DNA of 64,000 nucleotides from the NCBI GenBank assembly GCA_036745275.1, contig DAIOGK010000002.1, positions 217,238 through 281,237 of the forward strand. Direction: 5' to 3'. Positions 1 to 8,002 of this stretch are shown in pieces; position 1 is the first letter of the stretch; every line of letters begins with the position of its first letter. Made by a program: the position numbers and the translations under genes. The notes under the pieces were generated by a model, which was not told the DNA's origin, did no database searches, and was given only the letters and a program-made list of their open reading frames with translations. Source of the stretch: JAIUNP01 sp020161975. Lineage in GTDB: Bacteria; Pseudomonadota; Alphaproteobacteria; Rhizobiales; Beijerinckiaceae.

Positions 1-653
1 GTATCGGCGTTGAAAGAGCGCTTGGCCAGCGCCAGCGCGGTTGGGCTGCGCTCCAGCAGTTCGGCACACCAACGGTCCACCTCGGCGTCGAGTTCACCAT
101 GCGGCACGACAGCGTTCACGAGGCCCATCGCCAACGCTTCGGCAGCGGTATAGCGGCGGCACATGTACCAGATTTCGCGCGCCCTCTTCTCTCCGACGAT
201 GCGCGAGAGGTATGCCGTGCCAAAGCCGGGGTCGACAGAGCCGACCTTCGGCCCCACCTGCCCGAACTGCGCCTTGTCCGAGGCGATCGTCAGGTCACAA
301 ACGGTCGCCAACACGTTGCCGCCGCCGATAGCAAAGCCGTTGACGCGGGCAATGACCACCTTCGGCACATCCCGGATCAGGCCCTGCAACTCCTCCACCG
401 GCAGGCCGATGGTGCCGCGCCCGTCATATTGCCCGTCGTGGGCCGATTGATCGCCCCCGGTGCAGAATGCCTTGTCGCCGGCGCCGGTCAGCACGATCAC
501 ACCGATGTTGCGATCCCAGCCTGCTTTCTGGAATGCCGTGATCAGTTCCTCGACAGTCTGGCCGCGAAATGCGTTGTACTTGTCCGGGCGGTCGATGGTG
601 ATCCGGGCCACGCCTTCGGGCCGCACTTCGTACGTGATGTCCTGAAAGGTCAT
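1..653 (-). CDS. badI: 2-ketocyclohexanecarboxyl-CoA hydrolase (BadI-like), 3' end beyond window
   Basis: Crotonase-superfamily enzyme, read on the minus strand from ATG at 653 and still open at base 1, so about 218 of the usual ~260 residues are visible. The N-terminus runs MTFQDITYEVRPEG. Visible motifs are DRPDKYNAFRG, FCTGGDQSAHDG, GFAIGGGNVLATVCDLTIAS and GQVGPKVGSVDPGFGTA, the pattern I know from BadI of Rhodopseudomonas. BadI opens the ring of 2-ketocyclohexanecarboxyl-CoA to pimeloyl-CoA. A GGAG lies 8 bases before the start, and the gene follows the acyl-CoA dehydrogenase gene by 14 bases, so they form one operon. MenB (naphthoate synthase) is the closest alternative, but the alicyclic-acid context favours BadI. 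Confidence 0.85.
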   Translation of the reverse strand, partial: MTFQDITYEVRPEGVARITIDRPDKYNAFRGQTVEELITAFQKAGWDRNIGVIVLTGAGDKAFCTGGDQSAHDGQYDGRGTIGLPVEELQGLIRDVPKVVIARVNGFAIGGGNVLATVCDLTIASDKAQFGQVGPKVGSVDPGFGTAYLSRIVGEKRAREIWYMCRRYTAAEALAMGLVNAVVPHGELDAEVDRWCAELLERSPTALALAKRSFNAD

Positions 654-667
654 GTCGATATCTCCAG

Positions 668-1846
668 TTAGCGGCGCGCCGCCTTCAGCGCCTCGCGGGC
701 GATAATGAGCTTCATGATCTGCGCTGTGCCGTCGCCGATCTGAAGGCCGAGGACGTCGCGCAACCGCTGTTCAAACGGCAGATCAACGCACCAGCCCGAA
801 TGGCCGTGCATCAGCAGGCAGGATTGCACCACCTCGAAGGCGAGCTTCGGCGCCCACCATTTGCACATAGCCGCCTCACGCGTGTGGGGAAGGCCAGCAT
901 CCTTGGCCGCGAGCGTGCGATAACACAGCAGGCGTGCCGCCGTGACCATGGTCTCGGCCTCGGCGAGCGGGAACGTGATACCCTGATTGTCCGACAGCGG
1001 CTTTCCGAACGCCTTGCGCTCCTGAATGTAGGCCCAGGTTTCCGCCAGCGAAACGCGGGCAACGGCCAGACATTGCAGGCCAATCAGCGCGCGGGAGAAG
1101 TCGAACCCCTGCATGACCTGCACGAAGCCCGCCCCTTCCTTGCCCAACATCCGCGTGGCCGGAACGCGGACCCGGTCGAAAAACAGCGAGCCGCGCCCGA
1201 TGGCATGTTGGCCAAGGTCAGCAAAGCGCGTGCGGGTGATGCCGGGCTGATCAAGATCGACCAGGAAGGCAGAAATGCCATGCGCGCGACTTTCTACCGT
1301 GCCGGTGCGGGCGAAAACCACCGCCCAGTCAGCCTGATCGGCGAGGGAGATCGAGGTCTTTTCGCCATCAAGCAGATAATCGTCGCCTTCGCGCGTTGCC
1401 TTCAGCACGAGGGCTGCCGCATCCGAGCCGCCGTTCGGCTCGGTCAGTGCAAGGGCGATCAGCTTCTCACCCGAGACGATCTGCGGCAGAATGTCCGCTG
1501 CGAGGTCCGGACTCGCATGGCGGGCCAGAATCGCGCCGTTGAGGGAGGCAAGCAATGGCACATAGGCGGCGTTGAAATCGCCCTCGGCAATCGCTTCGGC
1601 GATGACGCCGGCGGTGACATGATCAACGCCGAGACCACCGTAGACTTCAGGGAATTCCGCGCCGATCAGCCCCAGGGCCCCCATGCGGCGGCGGATGTCG
1701 AGTGGGATCTCGCCGGCCATTTCGTTGCGCTTGTAGGCCGGCGCCAGCACCTCGGCAGCAAAGCGCGCCGTAGTCGCGCGCACACTCGCCTGCTGTTCAG
1801 TCAGTCCGAAGAACGCAAACTCATGGGCACCCGTTGCCAGCGACAC
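668..1846 (-). CDS. aliB: acyl-CoA dehydrogenase, probably cyclohexanecarboxyl-CoA dehydrogenase (AliB-like)
   Basis: FAD-dependent acyl-CoA dehydrogenase, about 392 residues. Family signatures are ALTEPNGGSDAAAL and DGEKTSIS in the middle domain, ERKAFGKPLSDNQGI, and the C-terminal FEQRLRDVLGLQIGDGTAQI. I chose the GTG start at 1846 because a GGGAGGGGG Shine-Dalgarno lies just upstream and because an upstream in-frame ATG at 1915 falls inside the predicted -35 box. Coupling to badI suggests dehydrogenation of an alicyclic-carboxyl-CoA such as cyclohexanecarboxyl-CoA, as for AliB/BadJ in Rhodopseudomonas. The precise substrate is an inference. Confidence 0.8.
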   Translation of the reverse strand: MSLATGAHEFAFFGLTEQQASVRATTARFAAEVLAPAYKRNEMAGEIPLDIRRRMGALGLIGAEFPEVYGGLGVDHVTAGVIAEAIAEGDFNAAYVPLLASLNGAILARHASPDLAADILPQIVSGEKLIALALTEPNGGSDAAALVLKATREGDDYLLDGEKTSISLADQADWAVVFARTGTVESRAHGISAFLVDLDQPGITRTRFADLGQHAIGRGSLFFDRVRVPATRMLGKEGAGFVQVMQGFDFSRALIGLQCLAVARVSLAETWAYIQERKAFGKPLSDNQGITFPLAEAETMVTAARLLCYRTLAAKDAGLPHTREAAMCKWWAPKLAFEVVQSCLLMHGHSGWCVDLPFEQRLRDVLGLQIGDGTAQIMKLIIAREALKAARR

Positions 1847-1886
1847 AGCCCCCTCCCTAACTGCCTCAATACCTTGTTGTATCTCA

Positions 1887-1915
1887 AGCCTAGGCGGGTA
1901 CTTTTTTAATGTCAA
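1887..1915 (-). promoter_or_regulatory. predicted sigma70 promoter of the aliB-badI operon
   Basis: On the minus strand a perfect TTGACA (-35, 1915-1910) is separated by 17 bases from TAGGCT (-10, 1892-1887). Transcription would start near 1880. The downstream leader contains ATAC-N6-GTAT, a possible operator. Confidence 0.55.
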
Positions 1916-1936
1916 TACATTGCTATAAATGCTTGC

Positions 1937-1965
1937 AAAGAAGGCGCGGGGAAGCCCCCCGCGCC
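1937..1965 (-). terminator. Rho-independent terminator of the tupBCA operon
   Basis: The inverted repeat GGCGCGGGG (1943-1951) / CCCCGCGCC (1957-1965) lies just beyond the tupA stop codon. On the minus strand it is followed by TTCTTT. Confidence 0.65.
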
Positions 1966-1984
1966 TCGTCAGGCATCGGTGATG

Positions 1985-2830
1985 TCAGGCTCCGGGCTGG
2001 GTCGCGTTGGGAAAGAACAGCGACTGGCCATTAATCTTGTAATCCGCGATGGCTTTCTGACCTTCCGGACTCACCAGCCAGTCAATGAAGATCTGGCCAT
2101 CGGCCTTTTTCACATGCGGATGTTTCACCGGATTGACCAGGATGACGCCGTACTGATTGAAGAGACGCTTGTCGCCTTCCACCACGATGTCGAGTTCGCC
2201 GCGGTTCTTGAAGTTGAGCCAGGTTGCGCGGTCCGCAAGCACATAGGCGTTCATCGCCGAAGCGGTATTCAGTGCAGCGCCCATGCCCTGCCCGATTTCG
2301 CGATACCACCCCCCCCTGTCCTTGTCGATGTCGACGTCGGCAACCTTCCAGAGCGTCAGTTCCGCCGAATGGGTGCCGGATTTGTCGCCGCGCGAGACAA
2401 AGGCCGCCCCCTTGGCCTGCACCGCCTTCAACGCGGCGGCGATGTCCTTGCTGCCCTTGATACCGGCAGGGTCGGATTTTGGCCCGATCAGAACGAAGTC
2501 GTTGTACATTACGGGCTTACGTTTGACGCCGAAGCCTTCGGCCACAAACTTCTCTTCCTGCGGTTTGGCGTGGACGAACACGACATCCGCATCGCCACGC
2601 CGGCCGGTATCAAGCGCCTGGCCCGTGCCTTGCGAGACCACACGCACCTCGATGCCGGTCTTTGCCTTGAATCGGGGGAGCAGTTCCTTGAACAACCCCG
2701 AATCCGTTGTCGAGGTGGTCGAGGATACGGTGATGAACCGATTATCGGCGGTGGGTGCTGCCGTCTGTGCGACAGCGCCGGACAGGGCGACGACGGTAAA
2801 GCCAGCTGCAAGGAGTGTGCGACGAAGCAT
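1985..2830 (-). CDS. tupA: tungstate ABC transporter substrate-binding protein
   Basis: 281-residue periplasmic binding protein with a signal peptide (MLRRTLLAAGFTVVALSG, cleavage near AVAQ). The mature part opens with the TupA hallmark VSSTTSTTDSGLF, which forms the oxyanion pocket, followed by GTGQALDTGRRGDADVVFVH and YNDFVLIGP. It captures tungstate in the periplasm and delivers it to TupBC. It is the last gene of the tupBCA operon, followed by a terminator. Tungstate is preferred over molybdate because of the TTSTTDSG motif; WtpA and ModA have different pocket sequences. SoxC and NapA in this window need molybdopterin, so oxyanion import is relevant here. Confidence 0.88.
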   Translation of the reverse strand: MLRRTLLAAGFTVVALSGAVAQTAAPTADNRFITVSSTTSTTDSGLFKELLPRFKAKTGIEVRVVSQGTGQALDTGRRGDADVVFVHAKPQEEKFVAEGFGVKRKPVMYNDFVLIGPKSDPAGIKGSKDIAAALKAVQAKGAAFVSRGDKSGTHSAELTLWKVADVDIDKDRGGWYREIGQGMGAALNTASAMNAYVLADRATWLNFKNRGELDIVVEGDKRLFNQYGVILVNPVKHPHVKKADGQIFIDWLVSPEGQKAIADYKINGQSLFFPNATQPGA

Positions 2831-2848
2831 GGTTCTGTCCTTTCGGGG

Positions 2849-3577
2849 TTACCAGACAAGTTCACCCGCCAGAAAGGCGCGGGCTTCCGGCGAGGCGGGG
2901 TTGGTAAAAAATCGCTCTGCGGGCGCATCCTCAATGAGACGCCCGCGCGAGAAATAAAGGATGCGCCGGGCAAGCCGGCGTGCCTGGCCAAGATCATGCG
3001 TGGCCATGACCAGGGTTGTGCCCTCTGCAATCAATTCCGTCAGCATGCGTTCGATCTGCCGGGTTGCCCCAGGGTCGAGCTGCGAGGTCGGTTCATCGAG
3101 AAAGATCACATCCGGGTGGAGAACCGCGGCACGGGCGATGGCCAGCCGCTGCTTTTCGCCACCGGAGAGGTTCCGCGCCGGGCGTTTTGCCAGGGGCGCA
3201 AGGCCGAAGCGTTCAAGTGCCGCCACCGCCTGCCGGCGCGCCTCGCCACGCGTCTCGCCGGCTGTTGCCAGTGCGTGGATCAGATTGTCCACCACGGAAC
3301 GGCGCAGCATCATCGGGTGCTGGAAGACCATAGCGTGTCGTTTCTTTCCGCTTCGCCGCCCACCGTCCAGTTGCCACGCCACCGTACCCGATGTGGGCGC
3401 CAACAACCCGTGACACAGGCGCAGGAACAGCGACTTGCCCGCGCCATTCGGCCCGATCAACGCTGTCAACCCGCCCGTTGCGACATCGAGCGAGACATTC
3501 TCCAGAAGACGCGCGCCGTCGATTTCGCAGCTGAGTCCGCACACCTGCAACGGCAGGATCGAGGATGTTTCGCGCAT
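2849..3577 (-). CDS. tupC: tungstate ABC transporter ATP-binding protein
   Basis: ABC ATPase of about 242 residues. It shows Walker A GPNGAGKSLFLR, signature LSGGEKQRLAIARA, Walker B VIFLDEPTS and the H-loop TLVMATHDL. I chose ATG 3577 because GGGGTG lies 5 bases upstream; an earlier in-frame ATG at 3592 overlaps the tupB stop region and is also possible. It energises tungstate import with TupB and lies between tupB and tupA in one operon. Confidence 0.85.
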   Translation of the reverse strand: MRETSSILPLQVCGLSCEIDGARLLENVSLDVATGGLTALIGPNGAGKSLFLRLCHGLLAPTSGTVAWQLDGGRRSGKKRHAMVFQHPMMLRRSVVDNLIHALATAGETRGEARRQAVAALERFGLAPLAKRPARNLSGGEKQRLAIARAAVLHPDVIFLDEPTSQLDPGATRQIERMLTELIAEGTTLVMATHDLGQARRLARRILYFSRGRLIEDAPAERFFTNPASPEARAFLAGELVW

Positions 3578-3581
3578 CAGG

Positions 3582-4295
3582 TCACCCCGCATAACGGATG
3601 CCAATGCGGCTGGTGCCATAGGCCGCCGCATTGATCAGAATGGTCAGGGTTATGAGCACGATGCCGAGGCCAAGCGCGAGCGGCAGATCGCCTTTGGAGG
3701 TTTCCAGCGCGATCGTGGTGGTCATTGTGCGCGTATAGCCCGCAATATTGCCGCCGACGATCAGCACTGCGCCGACTTCGGCACTGGCGCGGCCAAAACC
3801 GGCAAGAAGCGCGGTTGCCAGCGCAAAGCGCCCGTCCCACAGCAATGTTGGAATGGCCCGCAGCCCCACAAGGTCAATCGAGGTCAGATGATCATGGTAC
3901 TCGCGCCAGAGATCCTCGACGGTTTGGCGCGTCAGGGCGATGATGATCGGCAGGACCAGCACCGCCTGCACGATGATCATGGCCGTTGGCGAGAACAGAA
4001 GTCCGAACGGACCGAACGGGCCGCTGCGCGACAGCAGCAGGAAGACAATCAACCCGGCCACCACCGGTGGCAGCCCCATCAGGGCATTGAACAGCACGAT
4101 GACCAGCGCGCGCCCGGGGAAACGCGACAAGGCCAGCAACGCCCCCAGCGGCAGGCCGATCAGCGCGGCAATCAACACCGCCGTCACCGTCACCCGCAAC
4201 GAGAGCGCAACCACCCGCAGGAAGTCGGGATCGAATCCAGCGATCAGCTGAAGCGCCGCCACGAAGGCATTTCCACTGTCCATCCCTGAATCCAT
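3582..4295 (-). CDS. tupB: tungstate ABC transporter permease
   Basis: Integral membrane permease of about 237 residues with several hydrophobic helices (VVALSLRVTVTAVLIAALIG, then VAGLIVFLLLS). The cytoplasmic coupling segment that contacts the ATPase is around AIPTLLWDGRFAL, followed by GFGRASAEVGAVLIVGGNI, typical of TupB/ModB-type permeases. The start is uncertain: ATG 4295 or 4283 fits better than the longer frame from 4364, which would overlap the divergent regulator. It is the first gene of the minus-strand tup operon and shares a 68-base intergenic region with the tupR-like gene. Confidence 0.82.
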   Translation of the reverse strand: MDSGMDSGNAFVAALQLIAGFDPDFLRVVALSLRVTVTAVLIAALIGLPLGALLALSRFPGRALVIVLFNALMGLPPVVAGLIVFLLLSRSGPFGPFGLLFSPTAMIIVQAVLVLPIIIALTRQTVEDLWREYHDHLTSIDLVGLRAIPTLLWDGRFALATALLAGFGRASAEVGAVLIVGGNIAGYTRTMTTTIALETSKGDLPLALGLGIVLITLTILINAAAYGTSRIGIRYAG

Positions 4296-4363
4296 ATTGC
4301 ATTTTCTACGATTATGGGACCATATATGACAAGAATGGAATTTATGCAGGATATTGCCGCTCA
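4296..4363. promoter_or_regulatory. divergent tupB / tupR-like control region
   Basis: This AT-rich 68-base stretch separates the two divergent genes. It holds the palindrome CATATATG (4321-4328) inside GACCATATATGAC. It is a plausible operator for the adjacent regulator, inferred from position and symmetry only. Confidence 0.4.
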
Positions 4364-5254
4364 ATGCATATTGATCGCTATCTGACGACTGAGGAGGCTG
4401 CGGCCTATCTGAAGCTGAAGGAGCGCAAGATCTATGATCTGGCGGCCAACGGTGCGATTCCGGCCTCCAAGGTCACGGGCAGATGGCTGTTTCCCCGCGC
4501 CGCGCTTGATCGCTGGATCGAAGGTGGATTGAGCCTGCCGGATGGGGTGCCAGCCGCTGAACCGCCTGCGATCGTCGGCGGCAGTCATGACCTTCTGCTC
4601 GAATGGGCGCTGCGGCGGTCCAGTCCGGGTCTTGCGCTGTTGCCGGAAGGTTCAGTGACGGGGCTGCAGCGCCTCGTCCGAAACGAGGTGACCGCAGCGG
4701 CAATTCATCTGCACGATGCTGCCGGGTCAGAAGAAGCCAACATCGCAGCTGTCCGTGCGATGCCGGGCCTGCATGATGCCGTGCTGATTGCCTTTGCCCG
4801 ACGCGAACAAGGCCTCGTGCTTGTCCATGGCAACCCGTTGGGGATCGCTTCGCTCAGCGATGCCGTGATGCGGAGGGCGCGGTTTGGCCTGCGCCAGCAA
4901 GGTGCGGGGGCACAGCTTCTGCTCGAAAGCCTGCTCAAGCGCGGCGCGCTGGCCTTTGCGGACCTGACGACGGCTGTCGGTGACTTCCCGTCGGGATCCG
5001 ATCTTGCGCTCGCCATTCGCAACGGCGATGTCGATTGCGGCATCGCGACGCGCGCGGTGGCCGCCGTCAATGGACTTGCCTTTGTGCCGCTGGCCGCCGA
5101 GCGGCTCGATCTCGTCATGCGGCGGCGCAGCTATTTCGAACCACCGGCTCAGGCGCTGATGACAACGCTGCGGCTGTCTGCCTTTGCGCAGCAGGCGACG
5201 GCGTTCGGCGGCTACGATGTCTCTGAGGCCGGCACGGTGCGCCTGAATCGCTGA
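4364..5254 (+). CDS. TupR-like regulator: helix-turn-helix plus PBP-like domain
   Basis: 296 residues in two parts. Residues 1-52 are an excisionase/MerR-like winged helix (LTTEEAAAYLKLKERKIYDL, then GAIPASKVTGRWLFPRAALDRWI). Residues ~70-290 resemble a periplasmic-binding-protein-like ligand domain, with an acidic-aromatic sensor core around NPLGIASLSDAVMRRARFGLRQQGAG. This architecture is common beside tungstate and molybdate transporters, where it represses transport genes when the oxyanion is plentiful. It is transcribed divergently from tupB. The ATG at 4364 lacks a strong ribosome site; an AGGA lies 12 bases upstream. Confidence 0.78.
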   Translation: MHIDRYLTTEEAAAYLKLKERKIYDLAANGAIPASKVTGRWLFPRAALDRWIEGGLSLPDGVPAAEPPAIVGGSHDLLLEWALRRSSPGLALLPEGSVTGLQRLVRNEVTAAAIHLHDAAGSEEANIAAVRAMPGLHDAVLIAFARREQGLVLVHGNPLGIASLSDAVMRRARFGLRQQGAGAQLLLESLLKRGALAFADLTTAVGDFPSGSDLALAIRNGDVDCGIATRAVAAVNGLAFVPLAAERLDLVMRRRSYFEPPAQALMTTLRLSAFAQQATAFGGYDVSEAGTVRLNR

Positions 5255-5322
5255 ACGGCCTGAACGACCCCGCATCCGCCATCGTGCGACTTGCCCGCAG
5301 GAAGCGAAGCCGATACCCCTAT

Positions 5323-5340
5323 GTTGTATGATGACATTGC
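5323..5340 (+). promoter_or_regulatory. GTTGTATGA-type operator in front of the SDR gene
   Basis: GTTGTATGATGACATTGC shares its first ten bases exactly with the 20-base near-palindrome at 9037-9056 and its first nine with the site at 14126. It covers a possible TATGAT -10 element. Probable site of a local FCD GntR repressor. Confidence 0.5.
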
Positions 5341-5377
5341 CGGCAACGCTCGGCGAGCTTGCTACAGGAGAGGCGCA

Positions 5378-6130
5378 ATGAACCAGATCGACCTTGCCGG
5401 CCGCGTTGCCGTGATCACCGGGGGCGCCCGCGGCATCGGACTTGCCACCGCAGAACGGATGCTTGCCTCAGGCGCCTCGGTGGCATTGTGGGACATGGAC
5501 CGGGCAGCGCTCGATGCGGCGGTGGCCGCGCTCAAGGCGCCGGACCGCGTGACAACCGAGGTGGTTCAGTTGACCGATCTGCAATCGGTTGCCACGGCTA
5601 CAGAGGCGAGCGCACGCAAACACGGCAAGATCGACATTCTCGTCAATAATGCCGGCATCACGGGCGGCAATGATCTTCTCTGGAAGCTCGACCCCGCCGT
5701 CTGGCGGCAGGTGATCGACGTCAACCTGATCGCCCCGTTCCTTGTGTGTCATCAGATTGTGCCGGTGATGCTGAACAACGGCTATGGCCGCATCATCAAC
5801 ATCGCCTCGGTCGCCGGCAAGGAAGGCAATCCGAAGGCCTCGCATTATTCAGCATCGAAGGCTGGCCTGATTGGTCTCACCAAGTCGCTGGGCAAGGAAC
5901 TTGCGACCTCGAACATTCTCGTCAACTGTATCACGCCGGCGGCGGCGCGCACGGCGATCTTCGACCAGATGGCGCCCGATTTCATCGACTTCATGCTGTC
6001 GAAAATCCCAATGAACCGCTTCGTCGAGGTGAAGGAAATAGCAGCCATGGCCTGCTGGCTGGCCTCGGAGGACTGTTCGTTCACGACGGGTGGCGTGTTC
6101 GACATTTCGGGTGGGCGCGCGACATACTGA
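5378..6130 (+). CDS. short-chain dehydrogenase/reductase (FabG-like)
   Basis: NAD(P)-dependent SDR of 250 residues. It has the Rossmann motif TGGARGIG, the NNAG motif (VNNAGITGG) and the catalytic Tyr/Lys in YSASKAG with the Ser in NIASVAG. The frame extends upstream, but ATG 5378 has AGGAG at the right distance (5367-5371). It is monocistronic, bounded by the GTTGTATGA operator upstream and a strong bidirectional terminator downstream. The shared operator suggests a role with the IlvD-type dehydratase in oxidising a sugar or sugar acid; the substrate cannot be read from sequence. Confidence 0.85.
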   Translation: MNQIDLAGRVAVITGGARGIGLATAERMLASGASVALWDMDRAALDAAVAALKAPDRVTTEVVQLTDLQSVATATEASARKHGKIDILVNNAGITGGNDLLWKLDPAVWRQVIDVNLIAPFLVCHQIVPVMLNNGYGRIINIASVAGKEGNPKASHYSASKAGLIGLTKSLGKELATSNILVNCITPAAARTAIFDQMAPDFIDFMLSKIPMNRFVEVKEIAAMACWLASEDCSFTTGGVFDISGGRATY

Positions 6131-6155
6131 TCACTGCGCGGCGGGACGCAAAAGG

Positions 6156-6184
6156 AACGGGCCGGTTTCCCGGCCCGTTTCGTT
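6156..6184. terminator. bidirectional terminator between SDR and dehydratase genes
   Basis: A perfect 10-base stem AACGGGCCGG (6156-6165) / CCGGCCCGTT (6170-6179) with a TTTC loop separates two convergent genes. A T-rich tail follows on the plus strand, and an A-rich flank serves the minus strand. Confidence 0.75.
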
Positions 6185-7920
6185 CAGTTGATTGCCGGTT
6201 CCGGCACCGGCCCGCCGAAATCGGTTTGCAGGAAATCGAAGTCGCAGCCATTTTCGGCCTGGGCAATGTGCTGGGAGAACATCCAGCCGAAGCCGCGTTC
6301 GTACTTCGGCTCGGGCTTTTTCCACGCCGCCCGGCGCCTTGCCAGTTCCTCCTCCGAAACGCGCATGTTCAGCGTGCGGTTCGGGATGTCGAGGTCGATG
6401 ATGTCGCCGGTTTTCACCAGCGCCAGCGGGCCGCCGATATAGCTTTCCGGCGAGACATGCAGGATGCATGCGCCATAGGAGGTTCCGGACATGCGCGCAT
6501 CCGAAATCCGCACCATGTCGCGCACGCCCTTCTTCACCAGCACCTTCGGGATCGGCAGCATCCCCCATTCCGGCATTCCGGGGCCGCCAAGCGGGCCGGC
6601 ATTGCGCAGGATCAGCACGGTCTCTTCCGTCACGTCGAGATCATCGCGGTCGATGTTCTTCTTCATGTCCTCGTAGCTGTCATAGACCAGCGCTGGACCC
6701 GAGTGCTTCTGGAACTTCTCGCCTGCGGCGGAGGGCTTGATGACGCAGCCGTTGGGCGCGATGTTGCCGCGCAACACGGCCAGCGCGCCTTCCTTGTAGA
6801 TCGCGTTCGCCGGCGTCCGGATCACATCGTCGTTGTAGACCTTCGCCCCTTCAAGGCTCTCGGCCCAGGTCTTGCCGGAGACGTTGATCTGGGACAGATC
6901 GAGATGATCCTTCAGGCGCGAGAGCAGGCCGAGCATTCCGCCGGCATAGGCGAAATCCTCCATCAGGTATTTGTCCCCTGAAGGGCGGATGTTGGCGATC
7001 ACTGGCACCTTGCGTGAGGCAGCATCGAAATCATCAAGGCCGATGTCGTGGCCGGCGCGACGCGCCATCGCCACCAGATGGATGACCGCATTGGTCGAAC
7101 AGCCCATGGCCATCGCGACGACGATGCCATTGAGAAAGGCCTGTCGCGTCATGATCCTGGTCGGCGTCAGATCCTCCCAGACCATCTCCACAGCGCGCTT
7201 GCCGCATTGCGTCGCCATGCGGATGTGCCCTGAATCGGCGGCCAGAATCGACGAGGCGCCGGGCAAGGTCATGCCGATCGCATCGGTGATACCGGTCATG
7301 GTCGCCGCCGTTCCCATGGTCATGCAGACACCGTAGGACCGGGCGATGCCGGTCTGCATGTCATACCATTCCTTCTCGGTGATATTGCCGGCGCGGCGCT
7401 CGTCCCAGTATTTCCAGGCATCCGAGCCGGACCCCAGTTGCTTGCCGTGATAGTTGCCGCGCAGCATCGGCCCGGCCGGCATGAAAATCGCCGGAACGCC
7501 GGCCGAGGTCGCGCCCAGAATCAGGCCGGGCGTGGTCTTGTCGCAACCGCCCATCAGCACGACGCCATCGACCGGCTGTGAACGGATCAACTCCTCGGTC
7601 TCCATGGCCAGGAAGTTGCGATAGAGCATCGAGGTCGGCTTGACCGTTGATTCAGACACCGAGATTGCCGGAAGTTCCACCGGAAAACCGCCCGCCTGCA
7701 ACACGCCGCGCTTCACATCCTCGACACGCTGCCGGAAATGCGCATGGCACTGGGCAAAGTCCGACCAGGTGTTGATGATGCCGATGATCGGCTTGCCGGC
7801 GAATTCATCGACATCATAACCCATCTGGTTCATGCGGCTGCGATGCCCGAAGGAGCGCAGGTCATCCGGCGCAAACCAGCGGGCGGAGCGAAGGTCTTGA
7901 GGCTTCTTGCGACCAGTCAT
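6184..7920 (-). CDS. IlvD/Edd-family sugar-acid dehydratase
   Basis: 578 residues from ATG 7920. The Fe-S ligand cysteines are in NTWSDFAQCHAHFR, LMGGCDKTTPG and GVCMTMGTAATM; GCSTNAVIHL and ARMSGTSYG are further family motifs. The length and the NTWSDF/GCDKTTP types match aldonate dehydratases (L-arabonate or D-xylonate type) rather than the ~610-residue IlvD of branched-chain amino-acid synthesis. The expected reaction is removal of water from an aldonic acid to give a 2-keto-3-deoxy acid. It lies downstream of the TctC-like binding protein, probably in one transcript. The substrate is uncertain. Confidence 0.82.
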   Translation of the reverse strand: MTGRKKPQDLRSARWFAPDDLRSFGHRSRMNQMGYDVDEFAGKPIIGIINTWSDFAQCHAHFRQRVEDVKRGVLQAGGFPVELPAISVSESTVKPTSMLYRNFLAMETEELIRSQPVDGVVLMGGCDKTTPGLILGATSAGVPAIFMPAGPMLRGNYHGKQLGSGSDAWKYWDERRAGNITEKEWYDMQTGIARSYGVCMTMGTAATMTGITDAIGMTLPGASSILAADSGHIRMATQCGKRAVEMVWEDLTPTRIMTRQAFLNGIVVAMAMGCSTNAVIHLVAMARRAGHDIGLDDFDAASRKVPVIANIRPSGDKYLMEDFAYAGGMLGLLSRLKDHLDLSQINVSGKTWAESLEGAKVYNDDVIRTPANAIYKEGALAVLRGNIAPNGCVIKPSAAGEKFQKHSGPALVYDSYEDMKKNIDRDDLDVTEETVLILRNAGPLGGPGMPEWGMLPIPKVLVKKGVRDMVRISDARMSGTSYGACILHVSPESYIGGPLALVKTGDIIDLDIPNRTLNMRVSEEELARRRAAWKKPEPKYERGFGWMFSQHIAQAENGCDFDFLQTDFGGPVPEPAIN

Positions 7921-7956
7921 TGCAGTGTCTCTGGCAGGGGCATGGGGAAAGGAAAT

Positions 7957-7977
7957 GCAGGGCCGGGCCGGCCCTGC
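7957..7977 (-). terminator. intercistronic hairpin between the binding-protein and dehydratase genes
   Basis: The perfect stem GCAGGGCC / GGCCCTGC has a 5-base loop. It has no clean T-run, so it may attenuate transcription or protect the upstream mRNA; abundant solute-binding-protein transcripts often carry such hairpins. Confidence 0.4.
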
Positions 7978-8002
7978 GGGATGGTCGGAAACGCGCCGTC
8001 GA

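Noticed and set aside
1979..3634. A 551-codon frame antisense to the tup genes, and similar long antisense frames at 800-1909, 23083-24636 and 27054-28433
   Set aside because: They mirror clear protein-family genes on the other strand and show no family motif or ribosome site.
6184..7920. IlvD of branched-chain amino-acid biosynthesis
   Set aside because: Length and motif types fit sugar-acid dehydratases and the context is catabolic.
7957..7977. Strong terminator between binding protein and dehydratase genes
   Set aside because: The stem is perfect but no T-run follows; kept only as an attenuator-like hairpin.
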